From contig NZ_CP022161.1 in the NCBI RefSeq assembly GCF_002214185.1, forward strand, positions 10,925,392-10,989,391: DNA of 64,000 nucleotides, in the 5' to 3' direction. The notes below the pieces were generated by a model. It had not been told where the DNA came from, ran no database searches, and worked only from the letters and a program-made list of their open reading frames with translations. The stretch comes from Streptomyces capitiformicae. Its GTDB lineage: Bacteria; Actinomycetota; Actinomycetes; Streptomycetales; Streptomycetaceae. Shown here piece by piece: positions 43,375 to 53,319 of this stretch. A program made the translations under genes and the position numbers. Numbering within the stretch: the stretch's first letter is position 1; every line of letters begins with the position of its first letter.

Positions 43375-43742
43375 GTGGGACGCAGCCCGCGAGGCGCGCC
43401 TGATCCCGCCGACGCTGCTGATCGACGTCCCCGACGACGCGGAGATCACCCGCGAGGAGATCTTCGGACCGGTGCTGACCATCCACCCCTACGACGATCT
43501 GGCCGAGGCGATCGCGTTCGTCAACGACCGTCCGGCCGCTCTGGCGGCGTATTGGTACGGCGAGGACGGCGACGACTTCCGCCGCTTCCTGCAGCACACC
43601 ACCTCCGGCGGTGTCACCCGCAACGACGGCCTCCTGCACGCCTCCCTCAGCAACGCCCCGTTCGGCGGAGTGGGAGGCTCCGGCACAGGCGCCTACGGCG
43701 GCAAGGCCGGCTTCGACGAGTTCACCTACCGGCGCACCACCA
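43375..43742 (+). CDS. Aldehyde dehydrogenase, C-terminal fragment
   Basis: Reads PPTLLIDVPDDAEITREEIFGPVLTIHPYDDLAEAIAFVND, the conserved EEIFGPV motif (Glu contacting NAD ribose), then NDGLLHASLSNAPFGGVGGSGTGAYGGKAGFDEFTY. Coniferyl-aldehyde-dehydrogenase-like branch. Catalytic Cys and everything before it is absent; the tail after FTYRR is PKS. Confidence 0.85.
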
Positions 43743-44515
43743 CCAGATCCCACAACTCACCCGGCGAACCCACCCCACCCGGGAAACGGCACGCCATACC
43801 CACGATCACCACCGGATCGTCCGTCAACGGCATCGTGCGCACGGGGGTTTGGGCCGCCGCCTGAGGCGTCCCCGACCACTCGGTCCAGAGGTGAGCTGCG
43901 AGTTCGTTCGGGGTGGGGTAGTCGAACACCAGTGACGGGGGCAGTGCAAAGCCGGTCTCCGCGCCCAGACGATTGCGGAACTGCACCGCGGACAGGGAGT
44001 CGAAGCCCAGATCCTTGAACGCACGCCCGGGTACGACCGTCTCCACCGACGCGTGCCCCAACACCAGCGCAGCCTGCTCCCGAACCAGTGCGAGTAGCAG
44101 CGCCCGCTGGTCCGACTCCGACTGCCCCGACAGCCGGGCGCGTAGATCATCGGAGCCCACATCCGCCGTGGGCTCCGCCTTCCGGGCCGCCTGGACCTGC
44201 GGAACCTCGTCGAACAGGGCACTGCTGCGGCTGCGGGTCAAGGCCAGCAGGAAACGTTCCCAGTCGACCTCGGCGACCGTGAGCAGCCCCTCGTCCTCGG
44301 CGATCACACGCCCCAGCTCACGCATCGCGCCCGACGCTCGCATCGGCTTCACGCCCAGCCGCCGCATACGCCCGGCCACCGCCTCATCAGCAGCCATCCC
44401 GGCATCCGCCCACGGACCCCACGCCACACACGAGCCGACCAGCCCCCGCGCACGCCGCCGCTCGACCAACGCCTCCAACGCGGCATTCGCCGCCGCATAG
44501 TTGCCCTGACCCTCA
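43743..44515 (-). CDS. Type I PKS fragment: KR end, ACP, KS start
   Basis: Minus strand. KR C-terminus (AWGPWADAGMAADEAVAGRMRRLG), ACP with Ser in LGFDSLSAVQFRNRL, ending FDYPTPNELAAHL, a linker, and KS entry [26 protein letters not shown] same-polypeptide module boundary. Continuation matches the KS at 16400 but is not identical. Confidence 0.88.
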
Positions 44516-45293
44516 CCAGGAGTTGCCGCTCGCCCTGTCGCACGACGACGAGGAGATGGTGTTCTCCGGCAGCGCGGTCGTCGACTGGGACAACACCACC
44601 GGGTTCGGCACGAAGAAGAACCCGCCCATGGTGGCGATCTACACCAGCGCCTACAAGAACGGCGGCAAGCAGGCCCAGTCGCTCGCCTACAGCACCGACC
44701 GCGGCCGCACCTGGACCAAGTACCAGGGCAATCCCGTCATCGACATCGGCTCCAACAACTTCCGCGACCCCAAGGTCCAGTGGCACGCACCCACCAAGAG
44801 CTGGCTGATGACCGTGTCGCTGTCCGCCGAGCACAAGGTGCAGTTCTACTCGTCCAAGAACCTCAAGGACTGGAAGCTGCTCAGCGAGTTCGGGCCGGCC
44901 GGTGCGACGGGCGGCGTCTGGGAGTGCCCCGACCTGTTCCCCCTCGCGGTCGACGGCGACAAGGACAACATCAAGTGGGTCCTGGTCGTCAACATCAACC
45001 CCGGTGGTATCGCCGGTGGTTCGGCCGCCCAGTACTTCATCGGCGATTTCGACGGCGAGAAGTTCACCGCCGAGGACAAGGACAGCTACACCCCGCCCAC
45101 CGGCACGGTGATGCAGGGCTTCGAGGGCACCGACTTCGGTGAGTGGGCGGCCACCGGCACCGCCTTCGGCCAGGGACCGGCAACCGGTGCGGTGGACGGG
45201 CAGGGAGCCGTCTCCGGCTTCGACGGCAAGGGCCTCGCCAACAGCTTCCACGGCGGCGACGGCACCACCGGCACCCTCACCTCCCCCGAATTC
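44516..45293 (+). CDS. GH32 levanase/fructan hydrolase, central part
   Basis: Five-bladed propeller of GH32: [23 protein letters not shown], transition-state Asp in [10 protein letters not shown] (RDP), acid Glu in [12 protein letters not shown] (ECP). The nucleophile blade (N-terminus) is missing. After about residue 195 a levanase insert domain starts ([23 protein letters not shown]...[21 protein letters not shown]). Secreted, cleaves fructans. Its last 83 bases (45211-45293) recur inverted at 63406-63488. Confidence 0.9.
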
Positions 45294-46065
45294 ACCCCAT
45301 CGAGGCACAGGCACTGCTCGCCACCTACGGGCAGGACAGGGACGCGGAACAGCCGTTGTGGCTGGGCTCGTTGAAGGCCAACATCGGTCATCTTCAGGCG
45401 AGTTCGGGTGTCGCCGGGGTCATCAAGATGGTCATGGCGATGCGCCACGGTGTGCTGCCCAGGCTGCTGCACCTGGACGAGCCGACGCCGCACGTCGACT
45501 GGTCCTCCGGAACGGTGGAACTCCTCGCGGACACCCAGCGGTGGCCCGAGACGGATCGCCCGCGTCGTGCGGGTGTCTCGTCCTTCGGCGGCAGCGGGAC
45601 GAACGCGCATGTGCTGCTGGAGGAGGCCCCGGCGCCTGGCACCGCCGACACGGAGGAGACCTCGGAGCCCGCCGATGACGCTGCCACCGCTTCGGTGTTC
45701 GCCGAGGGGGGTGTGGTGCCGTGGGTCGTGTCCGGGCGCGGTGCGGACGGGCTGGCCGGGCAGGCCGGGCGGCTCGCCGCGTATGCGGAGTCGGCCGGGG
45801 ATGACGTACGGCCGGTGGATGTTGCCTGGTCGCTCGCGGCGACTCGTACGGCCTTCGAGCACAGGGCGGTCGTCCTCGGGGCCGAACGGGGTGAACTCGT
45901 CGAGGGGCTTGGCACCTTGGCCTCCAGCAACGGCACGGCTCCCGGATCGGTGACCGGGAGCTTCGATGTCGCCCCTGATGGGGTGGTGTTCGTGTTCCCG
46001 GGGCAGGGGGCTCAATGGGCCGGTATGGGGCGGGAGTTGATGGATGCCTCGCCCGTGTTCGCCGC
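45294..46065 (+). CDS. Type I PKS fragment: KS C-terminus, linker, AT start
   Basis: [14 protein letters not shown] His in [15 protein letters not shown] (note LQASS where the sister at 35440 has TQAAA), KS end [18 protein letters not shown], linker, AT start [16 protein letters not shown]. Starts and ends with words shared with the fragment at 35440-36335, so they are sister modules. The next bases are P450 reductase in another frame. Confidence 0.88.
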
Positions 46066-46236
46066 GGCGGACGCGTCTACATCTGCGGTGACGGCCGCCG
46101 CATGGCCCCCGCCGTGCGGGAGGCGTTCATGGCGATCTACCGCGACCGCACGGGCAGCGGTGATGACGAGGCGAGCGCCTGGCTGGCCGCCCTGATCGAG
46201 TCCGGCACTTACGTCGAGGACGTCTGGGCCGGCTGA
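46066..46236 (+). CDS. CYP102-type P450 reductase, C-terminal end
   Basis: Reads [29 protein letters not shown]...YVEDVWAG with TGA 46234-46236. CGDG and the C-terminal VEDVW are the NADPH-binding end of the BM3-type diflavin reductase (aromatic stacking residue Trp at the end). Probably the end of one of the P450 genes whose earlier parts are at 14890 and 23479/24630. Confidence 0.88.
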   Translation, partial: GGRVYICGDGRRMAPAVREAFMAIYRDRTGSGDDEASAWLAALIESGTYVEDVWAG

Positions 46237-46245
46237 CCACCCAGG

Positions 46246-46328
46246 GTGCGGTGGCCGGCGCCACCGCACACCCCGCCGACCGACAGGGCCACGGACGGCC
46301 CCCTCCCCCCACGTTCGTGGCCCTGTCT
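46246..46328 (+). terminator. Two consecutive hairpins after the P450 reductase end
   Basis: GTGCGGTGGC/GCCACCGCAC (46247-46270) and GACAGGGCCACG/CGTGGCCCTGTC (about 46280-46328) are perfect stems of 10 and 12 bp. The second is the stronger. They close the P450 transcript before the MFS gene. Confidence 0.8.
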
Positions 46329-46442
46329 CCTTCGCAACGTCCTCCCGCCCCTCCTGAACTCGTGAGGCCTCATGCTTGTCGCACACTCGGCGCGCCGCCG
46401 GGGAACGGTCGCAGTCCCCAACTCCTCGCAGAGGAGCGGTCG

Positions 46443-46836
46443 GTGAACGCGCGCAGCGGCTCCGCCCTGACCTTCGGCGTGGCGGTCGCCCTCATCGCCG
46501 GAGTGACCCTGGGCAACGGCGGAGCGAACGTGATGCCCGTCTTCGTCGACGACTTCGCCTCACGCTTCGCGCTGTCGGACTCCGCCGCCGGACTCGTCGC
46601 CGCGACCCAACTGATGGCGACCGCCGTCGTCACCCTGCTGCTGGCCAAGCGGGCCGCGCGGCCGGGGCGGGTGCTGATGACGCGCTTCGGTCTGGCGCTC
46701 GCGGGAGCCGGCTTCCTGGGCGCGGCGGCGGCCACCGGCCCGGTGACCCTGGTCCTGGCCAACCTGGTCCTCGGCGCGGGGCTCGGCGCGGTCTACGCGG
46801 CGGCCACGGCCGCGCTCGCCGCCACCGACGACGCCC
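46443..46836 (+). CDS. MFS transporter, N-terminal part
   Basis: GTG 46443 with GAGGAG 6-10 bases upstream. Four transmembrane helices: ALTFGVAVALIAGVTLGNG, AAGLVAATQLMATAVVTLLLA, MTRFGLALAGAGFLGAAAA, LVLANLVLGAGLGAVYAAATAALAA. Exporter or permease of unknown substrate. Cut at ATDDA where an NRPS A domain starts. The end of an MFS protein at 55129-55297 could be the same gene. Confidence 0.8.
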
Positions 46837-47601
46837 CCGGCCTACGTGATCTACACCTCCGGCTCCACCGGACGCCCCAAGGGTGTTGTCGTCGAGCACC
46901 ACTCGCTGGACGCCTACCTTGCCTGGGCCCGCGAGGCCTACGGCAGTGTGGCCGGCCGGGCGCTGGTCCACTCGCCGGTCTCCTTCGACCTCACCGTCAC
47001 CGGCCTCTTCGCCCCGCTGACCAGCGGCGGCACCGTCCAGCTCATCGAACTCGACGACCAGGCGCCCACGGCCGGGGGGTTCGACCGTCCGAGCTTCGTC
47101 AAGGCGACCCCGAGCCACCTGGCCCTGCTGACCGCGCTGCCCGAGCGCTTCTCGCCCAGCGAGCAGTTGGTGCTCGGCGGCGAGTCCCTGATGGGCGAGG
47201 CGCTGGACGGGTGGCGGCAACGGCACCCGGGTGCCACCGTGATCAACGAGTACGGCCCGACCGAGACCACGGTCGGCTGCACCGAGTTCCGGATCGAGCC
47301 CGGAGACACCGCTCCCTCCGGTGTGATCACCATCGGGCGCCCGATCTGGAACACCCGGATGTACGTGCTGGACGAGTCCCTGCGCGCGCTGCCGGTCGGC
47401 GCCGGCGGTGAACTCTTCATCGCCGGTGACCTGGTGACCCGCGGTTATCTCGGTCGTCCCGGGCTGACCGCTGAGCGTTTCGTGCCGGATCCGTTCGGTG
47501 CGCCGGGTGGGCGGATGTACCGCACGGGTGATCTGGGCCGCTGGCAGTACGACGAGCGGGGTGAGGGGCGGCTGGAGTTCCTGGGCCGTACCGACGACCA
47601 G
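46837..47601 (+). CDS. NRPS adenylation domain, N-terminal and middle part
   Basis: In frame from [18 protein letters not shown] (core A3, P-loop), [16 protein letters not shown] (A4), [14 protein letters not shown] (A5), [25 protein letters not shown] (A6), [24 protein letters not shown] (A7-A8). The substrate code spans A4-A5 and is complete enough for a specificity predictor. Activates an amino acid as AMP ester. The last 84 bases equal the start of the A-PCP-C piece at 37202-38066. Confidence 0.92.
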
Positions 47602-48349
47602 CTTCGCGGATGCCTTCGACGCGGCCTGTGCCCATCTCGACACCGAACTGCCGCGCCCGCTGCGGGAGGTGGTGTTCGGTGGGGACGCCGATCTGCTGAA
47701 CCGTACGGAGTTCACCCAGCCCGCCCTGTTCGCCCTGGAAGTGGCCCTGTTCCGGCTGCTGGAGTCCTGGGGTGTACGTCCCGATGTGCTCGCCGGGCAC
47801 TCCATCGGTGAGATCGCCGCCGCCCATGTGGCCGGGGTGTTCGACCTCGGTGACGCCTGCCGACTGGTGGCTGCGCGCGGCCGGTTGATGCAGGCCTTGC
47901 CCTCCGGCGGTTCCATGGTCGCGGTGCAGGCGGCGGAGGACGAAGTACTGCCCCTGCTGAACGACCGGGTCGGTATCGCCGCTGTCAACGGGCCGCGTTC
48001 GGTGGTCGTCTCGGGCGCCACCGACGCCGTAGAGGAGATCGCTGACCGCTTCCGCGCCCAGGACCGCAAGGTCACGGCTCTGCGGGTGAGCCATGCCTTC
48101 CACTCGCCGCTGATGGAGCCGATGCTGGCCGACTTCCGCAAGGTCGCCGAGAGCCTGGTCTATGAGCAGCCGAAGCTCTCCCTCGTCTCCACGGTGACCG
48201 GACAGGCCGTCACGGCCGACGAGTTGATGTCTCCCGACTACTGGGTGCGGCACGTCCGTCAGCCGGTCCGTTACGCCGACGCCGTGGGCGTCCTCGCCGA
48301 GCAGGGTGTTGGCCGCTACCTCGAACTCGGCCCCGACGGCACCCTCACC
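47602..48349 (+). CDS. Type I PKS fragment: acyltransferase, malonyl-type
   Basis: Reads [17 protein letters not shown], active-site [14 protein letters not shown] (GHSxG Ser), [12 protein letters not shown], and [18 protein letters not shown] instead of YASH predicts malonyl-CoA extender. Ends LGPDGTLT near the AT C-terminus. Loads the extender unit onto the ACP. No start or stop. Confidence 0.9.
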
Positions 48350-48432
48350 CGAAGAAAGCTGACAAACAGCCAGCACAACCAACCCGAGCAGCAGGCCGCC
48401 CACGACACCGCGGGCGGCCTGCTGCTCGACTC
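48350..48432 (+). repeat. Second copy of the SGNH-gene end and terminator
   Basis: Equals 39662-39744. Includes the 17-bp stem hairpin at 48385-48401/48412-48428. It starts a new fragment whose remainder is 48433 onward. Confidence 0.95.
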
Positions 48433-48868
48433 GGCTACAGACGACCGAGATACAGAACCCCAGCCAACCGGGGGGAACCGTACCCTCGCGAGCCCACCGA
48501 CATGGAGCGTCAGCCGCCAACGGAAACGGCCCGTGCCGACCCGCTCGCCCCGAACAGATGGGCGGTAACCAGAGCGGGGGACGGCCTCGCTGTCCACCGA
48601 CCTCTGTCTCCATGCCCGTCAGGACCGCCCAGACCGCCCGAACCGGCCGGCAGCGATTGCGGTAAGCCGGAATTGTCGACATGCCTGAACGCGGAATCCT
48701 CCCGAGGCCCGTGGCCCCATCCCGAGACCACTCTCTCCGGAGTCGTACCCATAGCGTGCCCGTAAGGACGGAAAGCCACGGTCAACAGCGGTGCATTCCC
48801 GACCTGTCCGACCGCCCCAAGGACCCGGTATCTGGGCTGGTCAGAGCCATGGAGCCCACCCAAGCGCC
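48433..48868. other. Non-coding stretch before the tRNA-Gly remnant
   Basis: No frame has family character. Moderate GC and short open frames only. It could be the end of an integrated element, judging from the att-like sequence that follows. Confidence 0.4.
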
Positions 48869-48917
48869 GTCGTTTCCCAAGCTGAGAGCGCGAGTTCGTT
48901 TCTCGTCACCCACTCCA
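48869..48917 (+). other. 3' half of tRNA-Gly(CCC): attachment-site remnant
   Basis: TTTCCCAAGCTGAGAGC (anticodon CCC at 48876-48878), T-arm GCGAG-TTCGTTT-CTCGT and CACCCACTCCA at the end correspond to the 3' half of a streptomycete tRNA-Gly, including the encoded CCA. The 5' half is absent, the T-loop A is T and the acceptor strand has a change. Integration of mobile elements duplicates exactly this half. A terminator follows immediately, as after a real tRNA gene. Confidence 0.7.
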
Positions 48918-48923
48918 TGACGA

Positions 48924-48950
48924 AACCCCAGGTCAGCGACCTGGGGTTTG
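48924..48950 (+). terminator. Terminator after the tRNA-Gly remnant
   Basis: AAACCCCAGGTC-AGC-GACCTGGGGTTT: perfect 12-bp stem, 3-nt loop, ending in TTT then TGTTAG. A canonical intrinsic terminator. Confidence 0.9.
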
Positions 48951-49003
48951 TTAGTTGTCTAGTTCATTTTTTGGGGGGGTGCCCTCCGCGTGACCTAAGG
49001 GGG

Positions 49004-49088
49004 CTACTGCCCGTCGGCGGCGACGTCCCAGTGCTCGATGATCTTTCCGTCGACCACGCGGAAGAGGTCCGCGACGACGTAGTCGGAG
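49004..49088 (-). CDS. End of a second SnoaL-type lipoprotein
   Basis: The last 28 residues (VVADLFRVVDGKIIEHWDVAADG) and TAG, identical to 33642-33726 over 85 bases. It is only the shared fragment-end word; the aldo-keto reductase that follows is a different gene. Confidence 0.7.
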
Positions 49089-49827
49089 GCGGCCTGGGAA
49101 GCCGGCCTGCGGTACTTCGACACCGCACCGCACTACGGCCTCGGCCTCTCCGAACGACGCCTGGGCGCCGCCCTGCGAGCCCGCCCGCGTGACGAGTACG
49201 TCATCTCCTCCAAGGTGGGCAGACTCCTCGTCCCCAACGAACGTCCACGCGGCGTCGACACCGACGGCTTCGTCGTACGGGACGACCTGCGCCGGCAGTG
49301 GGACTTCAGCCGCGACGGCGTACTGCGCTCCATCGAGGACACGCTGGAACGCACCGGCCTGGACCGCCTCGACATCGTCTACCTGCACGATCCCGACGAC
49401 CACTGGCGGCAGGCCGCCGAGGAGGCCATGCCCACCCTCGCCGACCTGCGCGACCAGGGCCTGATCGGCGCGATCGGCGCCGGCATGAACCAGTCGGCCA
49501 TGCTCGCCCGCTTCCTGCGCGAGACCGCCGCCGACGTGGTCATGCTCGCCGGACGCTACACACTCCTGGACCAGTCGGCCCTGGACGACGTCCTGCCCAC
49601 CGCGCGGGAACTCGGCAAGAGCGTGGTGGCGGTGGGCGTGTTCAACTCCGGACTGCTCTCCCGTGACCGGCCCACCGAGGGCATGAAGTACGACTACCAG
49701 GACGCCCCACCGGAACTCGTCGCCCGCGCCCGGACCATCGCCCAGATCTGCGAGGCGCACGGCACCACCCTGCCCGCCGCAGCGATCGCCTTCCCGCACA
49801 CCCACCCCAGTATCATCAACGTCCCCG
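49089..49827 (+). CDS. Aldo/keto reductase (sugar dehydrogenase type), both ends cut
   Basis: Catalytic Asp and Tyr in RYFDTAPHYGLGLSERRLG, Lys in YVISSKVGRLL, His in DIVYLHDPDDHW; NADP-binding end region PAAAIAFPHTHPSIINV, cut before the phosphate-binding loop. Closest in character to D-threo-aldose/L-fucose dehydrogenases. Oxidises a 6-deoxy sugar or related compound. First about 30 residues missing. Confidence 0.87.
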
Positions 49828-50542
49828 GGCGAGCTGACCAGCGCGGAGCGTGAGGAACTGCGCCGGCTGCGCAGAGAGAACCGCGAACAGCAGCAGACGA
49901 TCGAGATCCTGAAAAAAGCGACGGCCTTCTTCGTGAAGGAGAGCGACCGGTGACCACGTTGTACCGGTTGATCCACGCGGAGAAGGCGAACTACCCGATC
50001 GTGCTGCTGTGCCGGGTGCTGCACGTGACCCGCTCCTCCTACTACGCCTGGCGCGAGGGCGAGGCCGCCCGCCGAGAGCGCCAGGCGGCCGACGACGCGC
50101 TCGCCCACGAGATCACCGTGCTCCACATCGCCTCCCGTCGCACCTACGGCGTCCCGCGCATCCACGCCGAACTACGCCGCCTGGGCCGGCGGGTGAACCG
50201 CAAGCGCATCGCCCGCGTCATGCGCGAGCGCAACATCCGCGGCGTCACCCGCCGCGAGCACCGCTCGCTGACCCGGCCGGACGCGAAGGCGAAGCCGGCC
50301 CCGGACCTGATCGGCCGCGACTTCCATGCCGAGCGTCCCGGCACCCGGCTGGTCGGCGACATCACCTACCTGCCCACCGTCGAGGGCTGGCTCTACCTCG
50401 CCTGCTGGCTGGACCTGGCCACCCGCGAGATCGTCGGCTACGCCATGGCCGACCACCACCGCGCCGAGCTCGTCGTCGACGCCCTCGACATGGCCCACGG
50501 CCGAGGCGGCCTGGAGCCCGGATGCGTGATGCACAGCGAGTA
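49828..50542 (+). mobile_element. IS3-family element E, both ends cut
   Basis: End of orfA (SAEREELRRLRRENREQQQTIEILKKATAFF, leucine zipper, with a CTGAAAAAAGCG slippery run at about 49908-49919) and the first two thirds of orfB. At 50542 it meets a group II intron end inside orfB. Confidence 0.85.
49950..50542 (+). CDS. IS3-family transposase OrfB, interrupted
   Basis: GTG 49950 overlaps the orfA stop. YRLIHAEKANYPIVLLCRVLHVTRSSYYAW, HTH_21 (YGVPRIHAELRRLGRRVNRKRIARVMRERNI), first Asp in LVGDITYLPTVEGWLYLACWLDLATRE, second Asp site about to begin in MHSE (HSDRG in the family). The sequence then changes to the 3' end of a group II intron lying in the opposite orientation; TAG is read at once. 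Confidence 0.88.
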
Positions 50543-50601
50543 GGGTCGGCCACGCGGCGAGGTACCAGCTGCGAGCTGATCCTTTTCCGCGTGGCCTCCC
50601 T

Positions 50602-50638
50602 CCGAACCGGACGTGCGAGCTTTCCCCGCATCCGGCTC
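50602..50638 (-). ncRNA. Group II intron domain V
   Basis: Reads GAGCCGGATGCGGGGAAA then GCTCGCACGTCCGGTTCGG: lower stem GAGCCGGA/TCCGGTTC, GAAA-type tetraloop region GGAAAG, two-base bulge, and the AGC-like catalytic triad position (GAGCC) at its base. This is the catalytic hairpin of the ribozyme. 37 nt, of normal length. Confidence 0.85.
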
Positions 50639-50648
50639 TCCAGTGGTG

Positions 50649-51244
50649 CTACTGAGCGATCGGCTGCTGATGGATCTCGGCGTGGCAGCGGTCGCAGACG
50701 ATCAGGGTCTTCCGTCGTCTGGTCCGCATCGCCTCGACCCATCGGGGTGCGGCCGTGGAGCTGTATCGGTTGAGGTCGGAGAGTCGCCTGACGTGGTGGA
50801 CGGTGATCCCGTCGTGCGACTCACACAGTTCACAGATGCCGGCGGTCAGCCGGGCGGTGAGCTGGCGTCCCTTTCTGGTCGGCCACGCTCCGTCGATGAT
50901 CGGGCGGGCGTGTGTGCGCCGACGCAGAGGGATGCCGCCGAACCTGGCGGTGAACACCGCGCCCGAGGGTGCGCGTTGGACCGCTTCGAAGCACCGGCGT
51001 TTCCCGAACGGGGTATCGACGGTGCTCTTGAGGCGGTTTCGCATGACCCAGGGTGGGCGGCGGTGCTTGGCAGCCAGGGTCGAGAACATCGACCGTTCCA
51101 TGTACTGGCGGAGCTTGTTCAGCCAGTTGATGTTCCCTGCCATCTGGAAATACTGGACGTAGCCGCGGTATTCCATCCCGAACGTGGCGACGATGTTGTG
51201 GTCGCTGGTGCGGATCAGGTCGTTGCGGATCAGAGGTTTGCCCT
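50649..51244 (-). CDS. Group II intron reverse transcriptase/maturase, C-terminal part
   Basis: In frame from [44 protein letters not shown]: the thumb/X (maturase) domain, with [20 protein letters not shown]. It ends in an HNH endonuclease domain: [21 protein letters not shown] and [17 protein letters not shown], the two Cys pairs and His residues intact. TAG at 50649. Supports splicing and retrohoming. The RT palm (YADD) part is missing beyond 51244. Confidence 0.9.
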
Positions 51245-51961
51245 GTCCGCGCCCCCGGCGAGAACTACACCATGCAGGGCGTCGCCACGCTGGACGAGAA
51301 GAAGAAGCAGGCCCGGCTCCTCTTCGGCGGCTCCACGGGCAAGGGCCACATCACCTTCGCGGGCGTCCCGAAGAAGGTCTTCGGAAACCGCGTGCACGCC
51401 TGGGTGCGCGAGATCGAGTGGAGCGGCCAGCTGGGCGACTCCTCCGGCCCCAAGCTGCTCACCGAGACGAACCTGAAGGTCGGTGACGACGGCACGGTCG
51501 TCGTCGGCTTCGGCGACGGCGCGCTGCCGCAGCTGAAGGAGTCCTCGGCGTACGAGATCGTCCTCAGCCCCGCGGGGAAGGCGAAGAGCACGCAGTCACC
51601 GCCCGTGCGCCGGCAGGCCTCGTACGAGGCGGAGGACGCCGCCCACACCGGGTCCGGCTACTCGAAGAACGGTCCCGAAGGCTCCCCGCGCGACGTGTCG
51701 AAGTTCTACACCTCCGGCGGGTACGACGTCGGCGGCCTACGCACCGGCGCGGACCTCACGCTCGACTTCGCCGTCGACGTGCCCGAGGACGGCACCTACG
51801 ACCTGAGCGTCTTCGCCAACTCCCTCAACACCTTCGACAAAGTGAAGGAACAGGGCCCCACCAACGTCTTCCTGCGCGTGGACGGCAAGCCGGACAGCGA
51901 GCAGGAACTGCATCTGCCGCTGGGCTACAAGTGGGTGGTGTGGGACCACACCGACACCAAG
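51245..51961 (+). CDS. Secreted glycosidase C-terminus with CBM35-like domain
   Basis: In frame: [33 protein letters not shown]... a C-terminal beta-sandwich as in GH39-like actinobacterial enzymes, then [21 protein letters not shown]..., the EAEDA start of a CBM35/CBM6-type carbohydrate-binding domain with [22 protein letters not shown]. Both ends cut; after DHTDTK the sequence is PKS in the same frame by chance. Polysaccharide target unknown. Confidence 0.65.
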
Positions 51962-52640
51962 AACGGTCCGTCGCAGCAGCGGGTTATTCGGCAGGCCCTG
52001 GCCGTCGCCGGGCTGTCCGCTGCCGAGGTGGACGCCGTCGAGGCACATGGCACCGGGACCCGGCTCGGGGATCCGATCGAGGCGCAGGCGCTGCTCGCGA
52101 CGTACGGCAAGGAGCGGCCCGCGGCCCGGCCGCTGTGGCTCGGTTCCGTCAAGTCGAACATCGGGCACACCCAGGCGGCTGCGGGTGTGGCTGGTGTGAT
52201 CAAGATGGTGCAGGCCATGCGGCACGGAGTCCTTCCCGCCACCCTGCACGCCGAGGAGCCCACCGACCAGGTCGACTGGTCGTCCGGCACCGTCCAGCTT
52301 CTGACCGAGGCGCGGGAGTGGCCGGAGACCGACCGTCCGCGCCGGGCGGGCATCTCCGCCTTCGGGGTCAGCGGCACCAATGCGCACGTGATTCTGGAGC
52401 AGGTGTCCGAGCCCGAGTCCGACGGTGTGGCCGGGGCTGAGGAGTCGGGTTCGGGTCCGGTGGCGTGGGTGGTGTCGGCTCGCAGTGAGGCGGCGTTGCG
52501 GGAGCAGGCCGTACGGCTTGGCCAGCGGGTCGGGGCCGGTGACCGTCTGGCTTTGACGGATGTGGGGTTCTCGCTGGCGGCGGGTCGTTCGGTGTTCGAG
52601 CACCGGGTGGTGGTGACGGGCCGGGATCGCGGCGAGCTGC
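51962..52640 (+). CDS. Type I PKS fragment: KS C-terminus and KS-AT linker
   Basis: From [18 protein letters not shown]; first KS His in [12 protein letters not shown], second in [12 protein letters not shown], end [16 protein letters not shown], then the linker [21 protein letters not shown]. First 83 bases (51962-52044) recur inverted at 55862-55944. Sister of that module. Confidence 0.9.
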
Positions 52641-53105
52641 GAGGAGTACCTCGACTCGGAGAAGTACCAACTCCGCCCCCGCGACTGGGACGCGGCCGAA
52701 CGCGACGGCCGAACGATCGCCCCGCTCATCACCTCCCTCAACGCGATCAGGCGGCGTCATCCGGCGCTGCACGCACTCAGGAACCTGCGCTTTCATCACC
52801 CCGACAACGACGCGGTGATCGCGTACAGCAAACGCGCGGGCTCGGACGCGGTTCTGGTGGTCGTCAACCTCGACCCCCGCCACACCCAGGAGGCCACGGT
52901 CTCGTTGGACATGCCGCAACTCGGCCTGGACTGGCATGAGTCGGTGCTGGTGCGCGATGAGCTCACCGGCGAGACCCACCGCTGGGGGAGGACGAACTTC
53001 GTGCGCCTGGAACCCGGGCGGGCACCCGCGCACATCTTCCACGTCCAGTTCCCCGCCGAGCGCACGTCTTCCTCGGCCCGGAGCGGAGGGTCCGGAACGC
53101 CATGA
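52641..53105 (+). CDS. glgE: GlgE C-terminus, paralogue 1
   Basis: Starts with the 83-base word also ending the glgE body at 13464, then [37 protein letters not shown] and the C-terminal beta domain ([28 protein letters not shown]) to TGA 53103-53105. The stop overlaps the treS ATG (ATGA), a genuine operon: trehalose to maltose (TreS) to maltose-1-phosphate to glucan (GlgE). Confidence 0.94.
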   Translation, partial: EEYLDSEKYQLRPRDWDAAERDGRTIAPLITSLNAIRRRHPALHALRNLRFHHPDNDAVIAYSKRAGSDAVLVVVNLDPRHTQEATVSLDMPQLGLDWHESVLVRDELTGETHRWGRTNFVRLEPGRAPAHIFHVQFPAERTSSSARSGGSGTP

Positions 53106-53319
53106 CCATGAACAAACCCATCCCGGACACCTTCGAGGACACCCCGCAGAAGGACCGGGACCCGGACTGGTTCAAACGCGCCGTCTTCTACGAAGTCCTC
53201 GTCCGCTCCTTCCAGGACAGCGACGGCGACGGCATCGGCGACCTCAAGGGCCTGACCGCCAAACTCGACTATCTGCAGTGGCTCGGCATCGACTGCATCT
53301 GGCTCCCGCCCTTCTTCAA
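53102..53319 (+). CDS. treS: Trehalose synthase N-terminus, paralogue 1
   Basis: ATG 53102 overlapping the glgE stop. [44 protein letters not shown]: the GH13 start (FYEVLVRSF) and calcium-site DxDGxGD. Breaks after WLPPFF. Interconverts trehalose and maltose. Its last 83 bases (53237-53319) equal 53901-53983. Confidence 0.93.

Larger units (their letters stand above)
50543..51244 (-). mobile_element. Group II intron, 3' part (ORF end, domains V-VI)
   Basis: On the minus strand: end of a reverse transcriptase/maturase gene, then domain V (50602-50638) with GAGCCGGATGCGGGGAAA and its complement, then a GC-rich stem (GGCCACGCGG/CCGCGTGGCC, 50553-50597) fitting domain VI. The intron end abuts IS3 orfB. 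The intron 5' part and domain I are not present. Confidence 0.88.

Noticed and set aside
51245..52939. Glycosidase-KS fusion
   Set aside because: The seam is exactly at 51961|51962, where a shared 83-base word starts.
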